In this document: positions 24,157-31,683 of the stretch, piece after piece
Layout of the letters: every line of letters begins with the position of its first letter
Position numbering within the stretch: the stretch's first letter is position 1
Virus record (IMG/VR): IMGVR_UViG_3300044956_000299
Coordinates: 1 to 40,983 of that record
Length of the DNA: 40,983 nucleotides
Source of the DNA: a virus
Reading direction: 5' to 3' (one strand)
Position numbers and translations under genes: made by a program
The notes under the pieces: generated by a model
Databases searched by the model: none
What the model was told of the DNA's origin: nothing
Seen by the model: the letters and a program-made list of their open reading frames with translations, nothing else

Positions 24157-24909
24157 TTAGAGGCCGCAGCCGAAGACCGCGCTACATCCAGATTCGTCCA
24201 CAACATCTTCGGAGTGGTCCTTCCCGTGGTGTGCCCACATGAGAACTCCGTAGATGCCTACTGCGTTGAATCGCTTGGGTCGGAACATCGGCTTGCCGAT
24301 CTCGACTTCGAGGCGGGAAACCTTGTCAGCTTCCTCAGGGCGCAGCCGCAGGAAGTCTTGCCGGTTGGCGTTGACACAGGGGTTGCACTCCAACGAGCGA
24401 TGCGGGAGCGGAGCGAACCCGGCCCGATAGAGCAAAGCGTCTCGGTCGGAGTCTGTGTGTTGGAATAGCGGATGCCAGAGCACGCGCCCGCCGTGGTGCT
24501 CCGAATCCGGGATGAACTCCGGCGTGTTGGCTCGCGCCCGGCTCTCGGCCCTCCGCTTACCCACCATCACCACCCACTCGGCCTCCGGGTCTGCGTCGTC
24601 GATCCACTGCAGGAACGGGAGTCCCTTGAGGTGGGCCGTGCAGAACTGCTGGCCGTTGCCGGGCCACCCCTTCTTCGTTCGCACCAGCTCCGCCATTCCG
24701 AGACTGCGAACCCTGACCGGCCTGAACCCGCAGCGCGCGGCGTACTCCTCACACTCCACAATTCGGGACTCCCACTGCGGAGCTGCCCATCCCGTATCGC
24801 AGTACACGGAATAGACGGGGCACTCATCCACCAGCCGAGCCTCGTGCGCCCATTGCATCATGGCGACGCTGTCATTTCCGTAACTGCAAGACAGGACGTA
24901 GGCTTTCAC
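24157..24909 (-). CDS. PP-loop ATPase, PAPS reductase-like
   Basis: A 250-residue member of the adenine-nucleotide alpha-hydrolase (PAPS reductase) superfamily. The PP-loop is SCSYGNDSVAMM at 7-18, followed by VYSVYCDTGW. The typical reductase segment QQFCTAHLKGLPF holds C90. Further cysteines form a CxxC (C175, C178) and a C-terminal pair (C242, C248), a pattern that could hold an Fe-S cluster, as in DndC- or thiolation-type enzymes. Phage members are often labelled PAPS reductase without proof. It lies in an operon with two small genes and SSB, with a GTG start overlapping the previous stop (GTGA). Nucleic-acid thiolation is a hypothesis. Confidence 0.85.
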   Translation of the reverse strand: MKAYVLSCSYGNDSVAMMQWAHEARLVDECPVYSVYCDTGWAAPQWESRIVECEEYAARCGFRPVRVRSLGMAELVRTKKGWPGNGQQFCTAHLKGLPFLQWIDDADPEAEWVVMVGKRRAESRARANTPEFIPDSEHHGGRVLWHPLFQHTDSDRDALLYRAGFAPLPHRSLECNPCVNANRQDFLRLRPEEADKVSRLEVEIGKPMFRPKRFNAVGIYGVLMWAHHGKDHSEDVVDESGCSAVFGCGL

Positions 24910-25118
24910 GACAGCAACTCCTTGGCTGTGGCGTTGGGATCGTTGTGGCCGAACTCGGTGAGCAGGCCGGTAAGGTGTCCCTCGCTACCGCCGTGCGCGA
25001 GGTACTCGTCTCGTCGAGAGGCGGCGGAGCGCGCATCGACGAACGTGCTTCCATCGGGAAGGAAGCGGGCGGCCTGGGCGAGGCGGATGCCAAGCCACTC
25101 GTAGGGTGGGTAGGTCAT
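24906..25118 (-). CDS. Small protein before the PP-loop gene
   Basis: A 70-residue protein (MTYPPYEWLGIRLAQAARFL, then ARSAASRRDEYLAHGGSEGH) of unknown function. The ATG overlaps the previous stop as ATGA and its stop overlaps the GTG of the PP-loop gene, so the three genes form one coupled unit. GGAGG lies seven bases before the start. Confidence 0.7.
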   Translation of the reverse strand: MTYPPYEWLGIRLAQAARFLPDGSTFVDARSAASRRDEYLAHGGSEGHLTGLLTEFGHNDPNATAKELLS

Positions 25119-25399
25119 CGCACCTCCTCCTGCAGGTACTGCTTGATGGCGCGCACGGTGGAGCCGGGCGCCTCCATGCCGGTCACCGCCTCCGACAGGG
25201 AGTCGAGGATGCGGCGCTCGGTCTGCGTCATCAGCTCGGACACAGGGATGTGGAAGCGCGCAGCCACCAGCCACAGGAGTACGGCCGCCCCCGCCACCTG
25301 CTCGGCAGGCGGGAGGGTCTGCAGCGAATCCAACGCGCGGAAGGCAGCGCGTGCTGCGCTGTCCTTGCCAACCATTGCAAGGCTGTCCTTCAGGTTCAT
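25115..25399 (-). CDS. Small helical protein, first gene after a phage promoter
   Basis: A 94-residue protein, helical throughout, with a fairly hydrophobic centre (EQVAGAAVLLWLVAARFHIPVSELM) that resembles a compact helical core more than a membrane span. It is the first gene behind the promoter at 25418-25439 and just after RNA polymerase, with GGAGGA before the ATG. Small proteins acting on host or phage transcription often sit here in T7-like phages, but no function can be read from the sequence. Confidence 0.7.
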   Translation of the reverse strand: MNLKDSLAMVGKDSAARAAFRALDSLQTLPPAEQVAGAAVLLWLVAARFHIPVSELMTQTERRILDSLSEAVTGMEAPGSTVRAIKQYLQEEVR

Positions 25400-25417
25400 G
25401 ATGTCCTCCGTTGAAAA

Positions 25418-25439
25418 TCCAGTAGGTCCACTTGGGTAT
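25418..25439 (-). promoter_or_regulatory. Phage RNA polymerase promoter after the polymerase gene
   Basis: Minus-strand reading gives ATACCCAAGTGG then ACCTACTGGA. It agrees with the site before the polymerase gene at about 18 of 22 positions and lies just 18 bases before the ATG of the 94-aa gene. Confidence 0.75.
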
Positions 25440-25442
25440 CAC

Positions 25443-25460
25443 GCTTCCACTTGCGGAAGC
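25443..25460 (-). other. Hairpin just after the RNA polymerase stop
   Basis: GCTTCC (25443-25448) pairs with GGAAGC (25455-25460), 6-base loop, two bases past the polymerase TAG and right before the next promoter. There is no U run. It could protect the 3' end or separate the two transcription units. Confidence 0.4.
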
Positions 25461-25462
25461 CG

Positions 25463-27889
25463 CTAGGCAAAGAAATAGTCCGAGGCCTTGACTCCTTCCA
25501 AGTCCAGCGAGCCACGCTGCGGAACAGCCGGAAGAGCCTGAGCTACCTCCTCGGGAAGCTGCTCCCGGAGGTCGTCTCGGAACTTCTCCAGCAGGTCCGG
25601 CGTGTACATGCGGACAAACTCCTCGCGCAGCACCACATGCATGAGATCCACGTTACCGGCGTGGACACCATACGAGTCGTGAACCCCCACGAAGTCCACC
25701 ACTCCCTCGCGCTGCAGGGAGTTGACGGTGGCCACGAGGTGCGCCGCATCCAACGAGTGAATGAAATTCGGAGCCACGCCGCTGGCCTGCCGGCGCTTCG
25801 CCAGCTTCGTGTCCATCACTCGCAGCGTCAGCTCGACCCGCGCACCGGCCAGCGTGGTGACGAGGCGGTCAGCCACCATGTCACGGTAGGCCTGCACCAC
25901 CACGAACCCGGACGGCGTGCGCCAGTAGATCGGCAGGTCTGCGCGGGCCGCGACCTTGGCGCACTCCTGCAACCACGTCATCACATCCCGAGCCGCAACC
26001 ACCACCCCGCAGATGGCTTCGTAATTCTTCTTGGCCAGATAGTTGCACGCGTCGTACCACCGCTTGACCCCTGGCAGCAGGTCGTTGCCCTCGTCGCGGC
26101 GAGTCTGCACCTCCTGCGCGAGCTGGCGTGCCATGCCATACGAGGTCACGGCATAGGGCACGGTCATGGTGTTCCTCTTCACCAGCGAGCGGTCGATCTT
26201 CCCGACCCACGCCGCTGCCAGATCACGCAACTCCTCGTCCGCCAGGTCCATCTCCACCAGCTTCGAGGTAGCTTGCGCCACCTGCGTGTAGATGTCAGAG
26301 GGCCGGTCCGCCGGGACGAGGTTCACCGCAGCGCCACCGATGGGGTCACGCAGCAGGGCGGACAGGTGCTGCAGTCCGTTGCACGATCCGTCCATCGAAA
26401 CGATGGTGTGCGACAGGAACTCCGAGGCCGGCTCGCCAGACAGGACGTGCGCTGCCAGTTGTGCGTACTCGACGGCCGCAGACAGGAACACATACGGGGC
26501 GTCCGCCTTCCGCCACAGCCCACCCTCCGGACCGAGCGGGTCCATGCCGGCGGCGATGATCTCCCGGCGGTTCTCGTTGACCCACTGCACCCGCTCGTCG
26601 AACGGGACCTTGTCCACGCCGAACGAATTGGCGAGGTGGACGGCCAGCCAGTAGGCGCCGTTCTCCCCGAGCGGGCGGCCGTGTGCGAACTGCAACAAAC
26701 CCTTGGCCACGTCGTCCCCCTGAGGGTTCAAGGGCTGCGCCTTGTAGTACATGCGGCCACGCCAATCGGCCACGACAGGGAAGTAGATGGAGGGTGCTTC
26801 GGCCACCTTCTCCGCCGTCGCCACCTTCTGCGCGAGCACGGCCCGGTGCTGCTGCGCACGCGCACGCATGGAGTAGGCGTCCTGCATGGCGCGCTTCCAC
26901 ATGCGCACCTCCTCGACCTGCTCGGGCGTGCGCTTGTCCGCCGGCACGTCGATGCCAGCCGGGCGCGCCGGGTCGTTGACCTGCACGAGCGGGGTGTCGT
27001 CGTACTTGAGCACCTGCAGCACCCGGCGGTTGATGCGGTAGGCCGTGTACTGCAGGGTGTTGGCAGCGGCCAGCACCTCGGGCATGTCCTGCTGGTCGAG
27101 GTCACCGAGCACGGTGCCGGGTGGGGACTTCACGAGCAGGTAGCGGTGGTTCAGGTAGCCACCGTCTCGCACGTCGGTCCACTGCAGGGGCGGCACCACC
27201 ATGGGGTAGTGCTGCGGGCGCTGCACCTCGCAGGCGGCATGAGCTTGGGCCAGCCACTGCGCAGCGTCGGCGGCGAACCGCACGACATAGTGCTGGTCCC
27301 GGCCCGGCGAGGCAGCCAGCACCATCTCGATGATACCGGCGTGGGCTTGTACCAGCTCCAGCAGGAACGTGCCAACGCGGCCGCGCTCCCTCGGACCCCA
27401 CTTAACCTCACGCAGGCCGGCCCACCGGGACTTGCCGCGCATGACCAGCCACCGGCTGGCCTTGCCTTGAACGTGGTGGCGGCCGCGCATCATGTGGTCG
27501 TAGGCGTCCGGCCGCTCGCGTCGAAGCTGCTCGTAGTTGACGTGCATCTCAAGCGTCGAGCCGAGCCGCATGGCGGCGGCGGTCAGTCCCTCCTCCAGCG
27601 AGGCGGCGTCGATGCCCGCACGCAGCGCAGCGAAGGCCAGCACCTCCGGCTCGAACTGGTCGAGGAACTGCAGCACGGTCACCGCCCGCCCGGCACGGCC
27701 AGCCTTGGCCGAGTCGATGGCTGCGTTGATGCCGTCCACCATCGCGTCGAGCGACCGCTTGATGAGGGTGATGCCGGGGTGGACGTTGCTCAGTCCTTCG
27801 GCCAGTCGGGCACGGTAGTTCTCCACGCTGGCCGTGATGGCGTCCTTCTCCAGTTGATTCTCAAGTTCCACAAGCTCGTCGTAGGTCAT
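25463..27889 (-). CDS. Phage DNA-directed RNA polymerase, single-subunit T7-like
   Basis: An 808-residue enzyme (T7 gp1 has 883). The catalytic set is visible: VVADWRGRMYYKAQPLNPQG near residue 370; the aspartate of SMDGSCNGLQHLSALLRD near 499 (T7 D537); lysine and tyrosine in VKRNTMTVPYAVTSYG near 572 and 580 (T7 K631, Y639); and HDSYG near 736 (T7 D812). The C-terminus ends in YFFA, like the FAFA of T7 that closes the active site. It transcribes middle and late genes. The ATG at 27889 with AAGGA upstream, 22 bases after a phage-type promoter, is preferred over an in-frame ATG at 27979 that would lie beyond that promoter. Confidence 0.98.
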   Translation of the reverse strand: MTYDELVELENQLEKDAITASVENYRARLAEGLSNVHPGITLIKRSLDAMVDGINAAIDSAKAGRAGRAVTVLQFLDQFEPEVLAFAALRAGIDAASLEEGLTAAAMRLGSTLEMHVNYEQLRRERPDAYDHMMRGRHHVQGKASRWLVMRGKSRWAGLREVKWGPRERGRVGTFLLELVQAHAGIIEMVLAASPGRDQHYVVRFAADAAQWLAQAHAACEVQRPQHYPMVVPPLQWTDVRDGGYLNHRYLLVKSPPGTVLGDLDQQDMPEVLAAANTLQYTAYRINRRVLQVLKYDDTPLVQVNDPARPAGIDVPADKRTPEQVEEVRMWKRAMQDAYSMRARAQQHRAVLAQKVATAEKVAEAPSIYFPVVADWRGRMYYKAQPLNPQGDDVAKGLLQFAHGRPLGENGAYWLAVHLANSFGVDKVPFDERVQWVNENRREIIAAGMDPLGPEGGLWRKADAPYVFLSAAVEYAQLAAHVLSGEPASEFLSHTIVSMDGSCNGLQHLSALLRDPIGGAAVNLVPADRPSDIYTQVAQATSKLVEMDLADEELRDLAAAWVGKIDRSLVKRNTMTVPYAVTSYGMARQLAQEVQTRRDEGNDLLPGVKRWYDACNYLAKKNYEAICGVVVAARDVMTWLQECAKVAARADLPIYWRTPSGFVVVQAYRDMVADRLVTTLAGARVELTLRVMDTKLAKRRQASGVAPNFIHSLDAAHLVATVNSLQREGVVDFVGVHDSYGVHAGNVDLMHVVLREEFVRMYTPDLLEKFRDDLREQLPEEVAQALPAVPQRGSLDLEGVKASDYFFA

Positions 27890-27910
27890 GGTTGGCGTCC
27901 TTGTTCGCAA

Positions 27911-27932
27911 TCCAGTAGGTACATTTAGGGTC
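27911..27932 (-). promoter_or_regulatory. Phage RNA polymerase promoter before its own gene
   Basis: Minus-strand reading gives GACCCTAAATG then TACCTACTGGA, 22 bases before the polymerase ATG. It is the best example of a family of similar intergenic sites (also 22534, 25418, 33748, 33775) and would give autocatalytic expression. Confidence 0.75.
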
Positions 27933-27946
27933 TTACGGAAACGGAA
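27932..27946. repeat. 15-bp repeat, copy 1 (polymerase leader)
   Basis: CTTACGGAAACGGAA occurs here, directly upstream of the polymerase promoter, and again at 35575-35589 upstream of the large terminase, in the same orientation. The remaining intergenic sequence to 28079 shows no gene and is a candidate place for an attachment site next to the integrase. Confidence 0.6.
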
Positions 27947-28079
27947 TGGAACAGACGTGCGCAGCCACACGCCGGGCACAACTGCTCGGCCTGCGGCTAC
28001 TAGCGCGGGGGTCTGTTCTCTACAAGGGCAGCGCGCCAGCCTAGACCTGGCCCGCAGCGCCGCCAGTTGGAGCAGAAAG

Positions 28080-29129
28080 CTAAGTCACATCAAGGTCTTG
28101 CGTGGTCGGAAGCGTGGTCACAGACCCAGGCACACCGCCTTCCAGCACCGAGAGGGCCGAGGTCAGCCGGGAGTCCACGGCGTGGGCGTAGCGCATGGTG
28201 GTCTGGATGGACGAGTGCCCCATCAGAGCCGCCACGGTCCGCACGTCCAGCCCCCCGGCCAGCAGGCGGGTGGCATAGGTGTGGCGCAGGGTGTGGAGGA
28301 CGACGTCCTGCCAGCCCATTGTCTCGCACAGCAGGCGCCACTCCCGCTGCATGTCCCGAGCCGGGCGAGGGAACAGCCGGCCCCCGCCACCCGCCATGCG
28401 CTCGGCCAGAATGGTCGAGGCGCGCTGCGTGAGGGGCATCCACCTGCGCCGCCCCGACTTCGTGTCCCACAGGGAGACCCGCTTGGCCACGAGGTCGACG
28501 TTGGCGGAGGTGAGGGACAGCAGTTCGCCCAACCGCATGCCGGTGTCCAGCAGCACGAACACCTCGTCGGCCAGCGGCCCCGGATCGACGGTGAGCATGG
28601 TCTCCACCTGCTGCAACTCGCCAGCGTTGAGGAAGCGCAGCCGGCCCTCCGGCTCCCGCATCCGGGGCACCTTCGGCACCCGCGCGAGGACCGGCGGGGA
28701 CTCGGCGGCGGCCAGCCGCAGCACGGTGCGCAGCACGTTGTAGCGGCGGTTCACCGTGGCCGGTCCGGCCCCCGCGTCCAGCATCTGCCCGGCTGCCTCG
28801 GACAACGAGGCCTCCGAGAGGGACGCGAGGGGCGTGGAGGGCGGCAGGTGGCGCAGCAGGGCAGCCCAGTGGGCGCGCACGTTCTCGCCAGCCTTGAGGT
28901 TGCGGAAGTGGATGGACCACGCCCGGTCGAAGTAGCCCCCGAGGGTACGCAGGTGCGGCGGCACGGCCTTGTTGGCCACCGTCTCGGTGCCCTTCCACAG
29001 CCCCACCTCCTTCTCCTTGAGCCGCAGCTCGGCCAGCTTGCGGTCGCTGGTGCCGGTGCTCTCACGGATGCGCTGGCCCTCGTGGTACAAGTCGATGTGC
29101 CAGACCCCGCCCCGCAGTTTCAGTCCCAT
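28080..29129 (-). CDS. int: Tyrosine recombinase (integrase)
   Basis: A 349-residue integrase with all catalytic residues: R199 ([12 protein letters not shown]), K224 in the beta-hairpin ([11 protein letters not shown]), H279 and R282 ([13 protein letters not shown]), H305 ([13 protein letters not shown]) and the nucleophile Y314. The N-terminus has an arm-type DNA-binding start ([21 protein letters not shown]) and a core-binding helical domain at about 65-150. The ATG has GAGGAGA upstream. It sits just before RNA polymerase, as in the integrase-bearing T7-like phages of marine bacteria. It implies site-specific integration into the host. No excisionase or repressor was recognised. Confidence 0.97.
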   Translation of the reverse strand: MGLKLRGGVWHIDLYHEGQRIRESTGTSDRKLAELRLKEKEVGLWKGTETVANKAVPPHLRTLGGYFDRAWSIHFRNLKAGENVRAHWAALLRHLPPSTPLASLSEASLSEAAGQMLDAGAGPATVNRRYNVLRTVLRLAAAESPPVLARVPKVPRMREPEGRLRFLNAGELQQVETMLTVDPGPLADEVFVLLDTGMRLGELLSLTSANVDLVAKRVSLWDTKSGRRRWMPLTQRASTILAERMAGGGGRLFPRPARDMQREWRLLCETMGWQDVVLHTLRHTYATRLLAGGLDVRTVAALMGHSSIQTTMRYAHAVDSRLTSALSVLEGGVPGSVTTLPTTQDLDVT

Positions 29130-29200
29130 CTCAGTCTCCTCGGATCACGCGTGCCATCTCTGTGAGCCTGCCTACTTGCTCACTGAGCGCCGTGACCTCT

Positions 29201-29410
29201 TTAAGACAACACGGTGGCCCGCACCTCGACCCCGGTGAACCGGTCCGGCGGCTCCGAAACCTGGGCCGCGAAGGCCTCGGCCACCCGCCGGGCGTGGGTG
29301 TCGGAGTCCTGATGCACATGAACCTTGACGGTGACGGTCTTGGCCGACACCTCCCGACCATGCACGAGGTACTGCACGCGCACGCGCGCCTTGCCGGTCA
29401 GAAGGGGCAC
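29201..29410 (-). CDS. Small early protein, beta-alpha fold
   Basis: A 69-residue protein starting with GTG at 29410, chosen because GGAGG lies seven bases upstream, while the longer ATG frame would overlap two genes. The pattern RVRVQYLVHGREVSAKTVTVKVHV, then a helix DTHARRVAEAFAAQV and a final strand FTGVEVRATVLS, suggests a small alpha/beta domain. It overlaps the previous gene by 13 bases. Function unknown. The 71 bases that follow to the integrase show no start-supported gene. Confidence 0.6.
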   Translation of the reverse strand: MPLLTGKARVRVQYLVHGREVSAKTVTVKVHVHQDSDTHARRVAEAFAAQVSEPPDRFTGVEVRATVLS

Positions 29411-29547
29411 GGCTGGCCCTCCGGGTAGCTGCGCTTGGCCTGCTTCGGCCGCGCCGGTGCCTTGCGGACGATGCGCTGCCCATCGGGACCCCACGAGTCC
29501 TTGAAGGGCCACGCAGGGGGCGCGGGCTGTGGCTTGGGGTTGGTCAT
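29398..29547 (-). CDS. Very small early protein, proline-rich
   Basis: A 49-residue basic protein (MTNPKPQPAPPAWPFKDSWG, then KAPARPKQAKRSYPEGQPCPF), two bases after the previous stop. GGAGG-type purines lie just upstream of the ATG. Short, disordered and basic, it may bind a host protein, as small early phage proteins often do. No motif is recognised. Confidence 0.55.
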   Translation of the reverse strand: MTNPKPQPAPPAWPFKDSWGPDGQRIVRKAPARPKQAKRSYPEGQPCPF

Positions 29548-29549
29548 GC

Positions 29550-29834
29550 TCAGGCCTCCCTCTCTGCGATACGCATGGCGCCCTCCAGCGTGCTGCTGCA
29601 GCCCACCTTGAGCCAATTGTGGGTGTACACGAAGAAGGGCCTCTTGTTGGTGGTGCTCGTCCACCGGCTCGTATCGCGGTACGGCTGGTGGGTGATGAAC
29701 AGGAACCGGCGCCCCCGCTGCCCGTGGCATATGTCGGTCCACTCGACCACGGGGCAGCGGACGCGCTCGGCTGCCGGTGTGCGGGCGAGCACGAACACGG
29801 GGCGCTTGGGCTTGGTGCTGGTGGTGTCGACCAT
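29550..29834 (-). CDS. Early protein of unknown function next to the methyltransferase
   Basis: A 94-residue protein with a basic, disordered start, then a likely folded part (VEWTDICHGQRGRRFLFITHQ, KRPFFVYTHNWLKVGCSSTLEG) rich in aromatics. Its ATG shares a base with the methyltransferase stop (TGATG), so the two are coupled. No family is recognised. Confidence 0.65.
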   Translation of the reverse strand: MVDTTSTKPKRPVFVLARTPAAERVRCPVVEWTDICHGQRGRRFLFITHQPYRDTSRWTSTTNKRPFFVYTHNWLKVGCSSTLEGAMRIAEREA

Positions 29835-30586
29835 CACGCGGCCTCCGGCAGGCATTCGACGCGCAGACCATCGAGCATGACGTGCAGGTCCACGAGGGCG
29901 GCGTGGCAGGCCTGAGCCAGCCCCACCGGGGTCATGCTGCGCAGCTCCTTGGTCCGCTCGGACTTGCCGCCGAGTTTCTGCAGCCACGACCCCTGCGCGC
30001 ATACCCGCACCGGCCCGCCGTTCTCCTGCGAGAGGGACCGGAACATGGCCGCGTCGAAGCACCCCCACAGCCCGGTCTTCTTCGTGTACCGCTCGGTCTC
30101 CGGGTTGTCGGCGAGGTGGGCGAACTGGTACGGGTCGACGTAGACGCGGGGCTTGCCGAGCGCGGGGCGCAGCTTGGGGATGCGACCCACCGAGTTCTCC
30201 AGCATCCAGCGGTTCGGTGCCAGCGCAGTGGCGATCCGCACGCACGCGTCCAGCACGGCCAGCGCGCGGTCCGTGGTGCCGTCCGCGTCCTTGGCAGGCC
30301 AGTACTGCGCACCGGACACAGAGAAGTCGGTGCAAGGCGGCGCAGCGAGGACCGCGTACACCTCCGCGCGCTGCGGGTCGGCGCCGGGGGTGTAGGCCAC
30401 CGCGTAGCGCGCGTACTTGACCACGTCCGAGGGCGTGAGCTTGGTCACGTCGTCGCCGCGCTTCAGGTCGTAGAGCAGGACCGTGTGGCCGGCACGCTGC
30501 CAAGGGAGGGTCCAGCGGCCCGAGTAGTCGCAGAGGGAGACGATGACACGGGCCGCGTTGGGACCCTTGCCGGTGATGATCTTCAT
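29834..30586 (-). CDS. C5-cytosine DNA methyltransferase-like protein
   Basis: A 250-residue protein with C5-methyltransferase hallmarks: a SAM-binding start IVSLCDYSGRWTLPW (15-29) followed by VLLYDLK; the catalytic loop AAPPCTDFSVSG with C85; and MLENSVGR (E130, N131), the counterpart of motif VI. It then has YTKKTGLWGCFD. It is shorter than bacterial enzymes and lacks an obvious target-recognition domain, as in a known phage subfamily. A likely role is protecting phage DNA from restriction. The ATG follows AAGGAG in the leader GGAGCCACACCATG, the same as before the 11367-11627 gene. Activity is not proven. Confidence 0.85.
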   Translation of the reverse strand: MKIITGKGPNAARVIVSLCDYSGRWTLPWQRAGHTVLLYDLKRGDDVTKLTPSDVVKYARYAVAYTPGADPQRAEVYAVLAAPPCTDFSVSGAQYWPAKDADGTTDRALAVLDACVRIATALAPNRWMLENSVGRIPKLRPALGKPRVYVDPYQFAHLADNPETERYTKKTGLWGCFDAAMFRSLSQENGGPVRVCAQGSWLQKLGGKSERTKELRSMTPVGLAQACHAALVDLHVMLDGLRVECLPEAA

Positions 30587-30613
30587 GGTGTGGCTCCTTG
30601 AGGTTGCGGAAGC

Positions 30614-30639
30614 GGGACCCGACGGGCGTGCCGGGTCCC
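30614..30639 (-). other. Hairpin between two early genes
   Basis: GGGACCCG (30614-30621) pairs perfectly with CGGGTCCC (30632-30639), 10-base loop, in the 69-bp gap before the methyltransferase. No U run. It may be a terminator or processing site for the preceding early genes. Confidence 0.45.
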
Positions 30640-30655
30640 TGATTAGGCCAGGTTT

Positions 30656-31129
30656 TCAGGCAGACACAGGGATGCCGAGGTAGGCACAAGCGTCGTCGCG
30701 GTCGAGCAGGCGGGTACCTTCGCCCGAGTAGACGAGAACCATGCCGAGCAGGGCGCCGTACCGCATGAGTACAGCGGCCCCCGCTCTTGCATCCATGCGG
30801 TTGTCGTAGTGGGAGGCCGCGCCGTCACGGGCATCCAGCACCTTGAACGCCAGCACCAGGCGTGCCGCGCACGAGGACTCCGGGATGGTCGTGATGAAGA
30901 CCGTACCCGGTTCCATGCGGTCGAGGGCGAAGTTGCGGTAGTCGCCCCGCGCCGGGTCGAAGAGGGTCACGAACTGCTCGCCCGTGCTCACGGTCCACAC
31001 CGGCCCCTCGGGCACGCCGCAGCGTGGCTCCGGGCGGTCGTCTCTGGGCTTCGTGTACTCGAAGCGGATCATGCTGCGGTTGAGGGCGGCTGCGTTGATG
31101 GCGTCGGCGATAGCTGCGATGTTGCTCAT
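30656..31129 (-). CDS. Early protein, possible WYL/SH3-like fold
   Basis: A 157-residue protein. The stretch MIRFEYTKPRDDRPEPR, then FVTLFDPARGDYRNFALDRMEPGTVF, resembles the barrel of WYL-type domains (strand, variable loop, strand ending in a conserved FALDRM-like motif), which bind ligands or nucleic acid. The C-terminal half is a mixed helical region. The ATG at 31129 with GAGGA upstream is preferred over an upstream in-frame ATG. Such proteins in early regions may act on host transcription or defence. The fold call is by pattern only. Confidence 0.6.
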   Translation of the reverse strand: MSNIAAIADAINAAALNRSMIRFEYTKPRDDRPEPRCGVPEGPVWTVSTGEQFVTLFDPARGDYRNFALDRMEPGTVFITTIPESSCAARLVLAFKVLDARDGAASHYDNRMDARAGAAVLMRYGALLGMVLVYSGEGTRLLDRDDACAYLGIPVSA

Positions 31130-31163
31130 GGTCTGTTCCTCGATGTGTGCTTCGTTGGACTGC

Positions 31164-31415
31164 TCAGAGATTGCCGGAGCCGGTGTGGAGGGCCTCAAAC
31201 GCAGTGAGGGCGCCACCCACGACGGTGCGCACCCACGCGGGGTCGGCGTCGCTGTTGAACGTCATGGTGAACGCCGGCCTACCCACAGACATGACGGAAT
31301 GCGACTCCACGCTGACGCGGATGACGGACCCATCGGCCCAAGCGTCCACGTTGAGGGGGAGCGTGCGGGCCATCCGGATGATGGCCTCGATGGTCTTTTT
31401 GGCTCGCGTGCTCAT
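31164..31415 (-). CDS. Small early protein
   Basis: An 83-residue protein: a helix (STRAKKTIEAIIRMARTL), a beta section (SVIRVSVESHSVMSVGRPAFTMTFNSD) and a final helix. GGAGG precedes the ATG at 31415, which lies just before the stop of the preceding gene. Function unknown. It is part of a run of small early genes with ribosome sites but few overlaps. Confidence 0.65.
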   Translation of the reverse strand: MSTRAKKTIEAIIRMARTLPLNVDAWADGSVIRVSVESHSVMSVGRPAFTMTFNSDADPAWVRTVVGGALTAFEALHTGSGNL

Positions 31416-31417
31416 GG

Positions 31418-31672
31418 TCAGGCCTCCACGGTTTCGTTCAGGATGCCGCACCACAGGGTGCGGGGCGTGCCGTCGTCAGAGGGCAGCATGGCGACGGCCT
31501 CGGATGCCACGGCGGGCGCGGGCGGGCGCCCCTCCGCGTGGGTGCAGACCCACACCGTCCACGGGCCACCGGCCTCCCGGCGCCCGACGAAGACGCGCAT
31601 GGTTTCGCGCTCGGCGATGCAGCGGTCGCGGGCTTGCGCGAGCGCCGCGTTGAAGAGGGTTTTCGAGAGCAT
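31418..31672 (-). CDS. Small early protein
   Basis: An 84-residue protein with a helical start (LSKTLFNAALAQARDRCIAERE) and a beta part (TMRVFVGRREAGGPWTVWVCTHAEG). The ATG at 31672 has AGAGG upstream; an in-frame GTG at 31687 is possible and would overlap the previous stop (GTGA). No family is recognised. Confidence 0.65.
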   Translation of the reverse strand: MLSKTLFNAALAQARDRCIAERETMRVFVGRREAGGPWTVWVCTHAEGRPPAPAVASEAVAMLPSDDGTPRTLWCGILNETVEA

Positions 31673-31683
31673 GGCGGCGCCTC

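Noticed and set aside
25451-27928. Long plus-strand open frame opposite RNA polymerase (825 codons)
   Set aside because: It mirrors the codon positions of a certain gene in GC-rich DNA and has low-complexity composition; no start signals or motifs.
29131-29200. Coiled-coil-like frame (LKEVTALSEQVGRLTEMARV) after the 69-aa gene, possibly reached by +1 frameshift at the TAA
   Set aside because: It has no start codon in frame and no clear slippery context; only a shift would express it, and one case is not enough evidence.
29834-30689. Long frame upstream of the 94-aa early protein, giving a 379-residue product
   Set aside because: It overlaps the methyltransferase in another frame; the ATG at 29834 is coupled to the methyltransferase stop.
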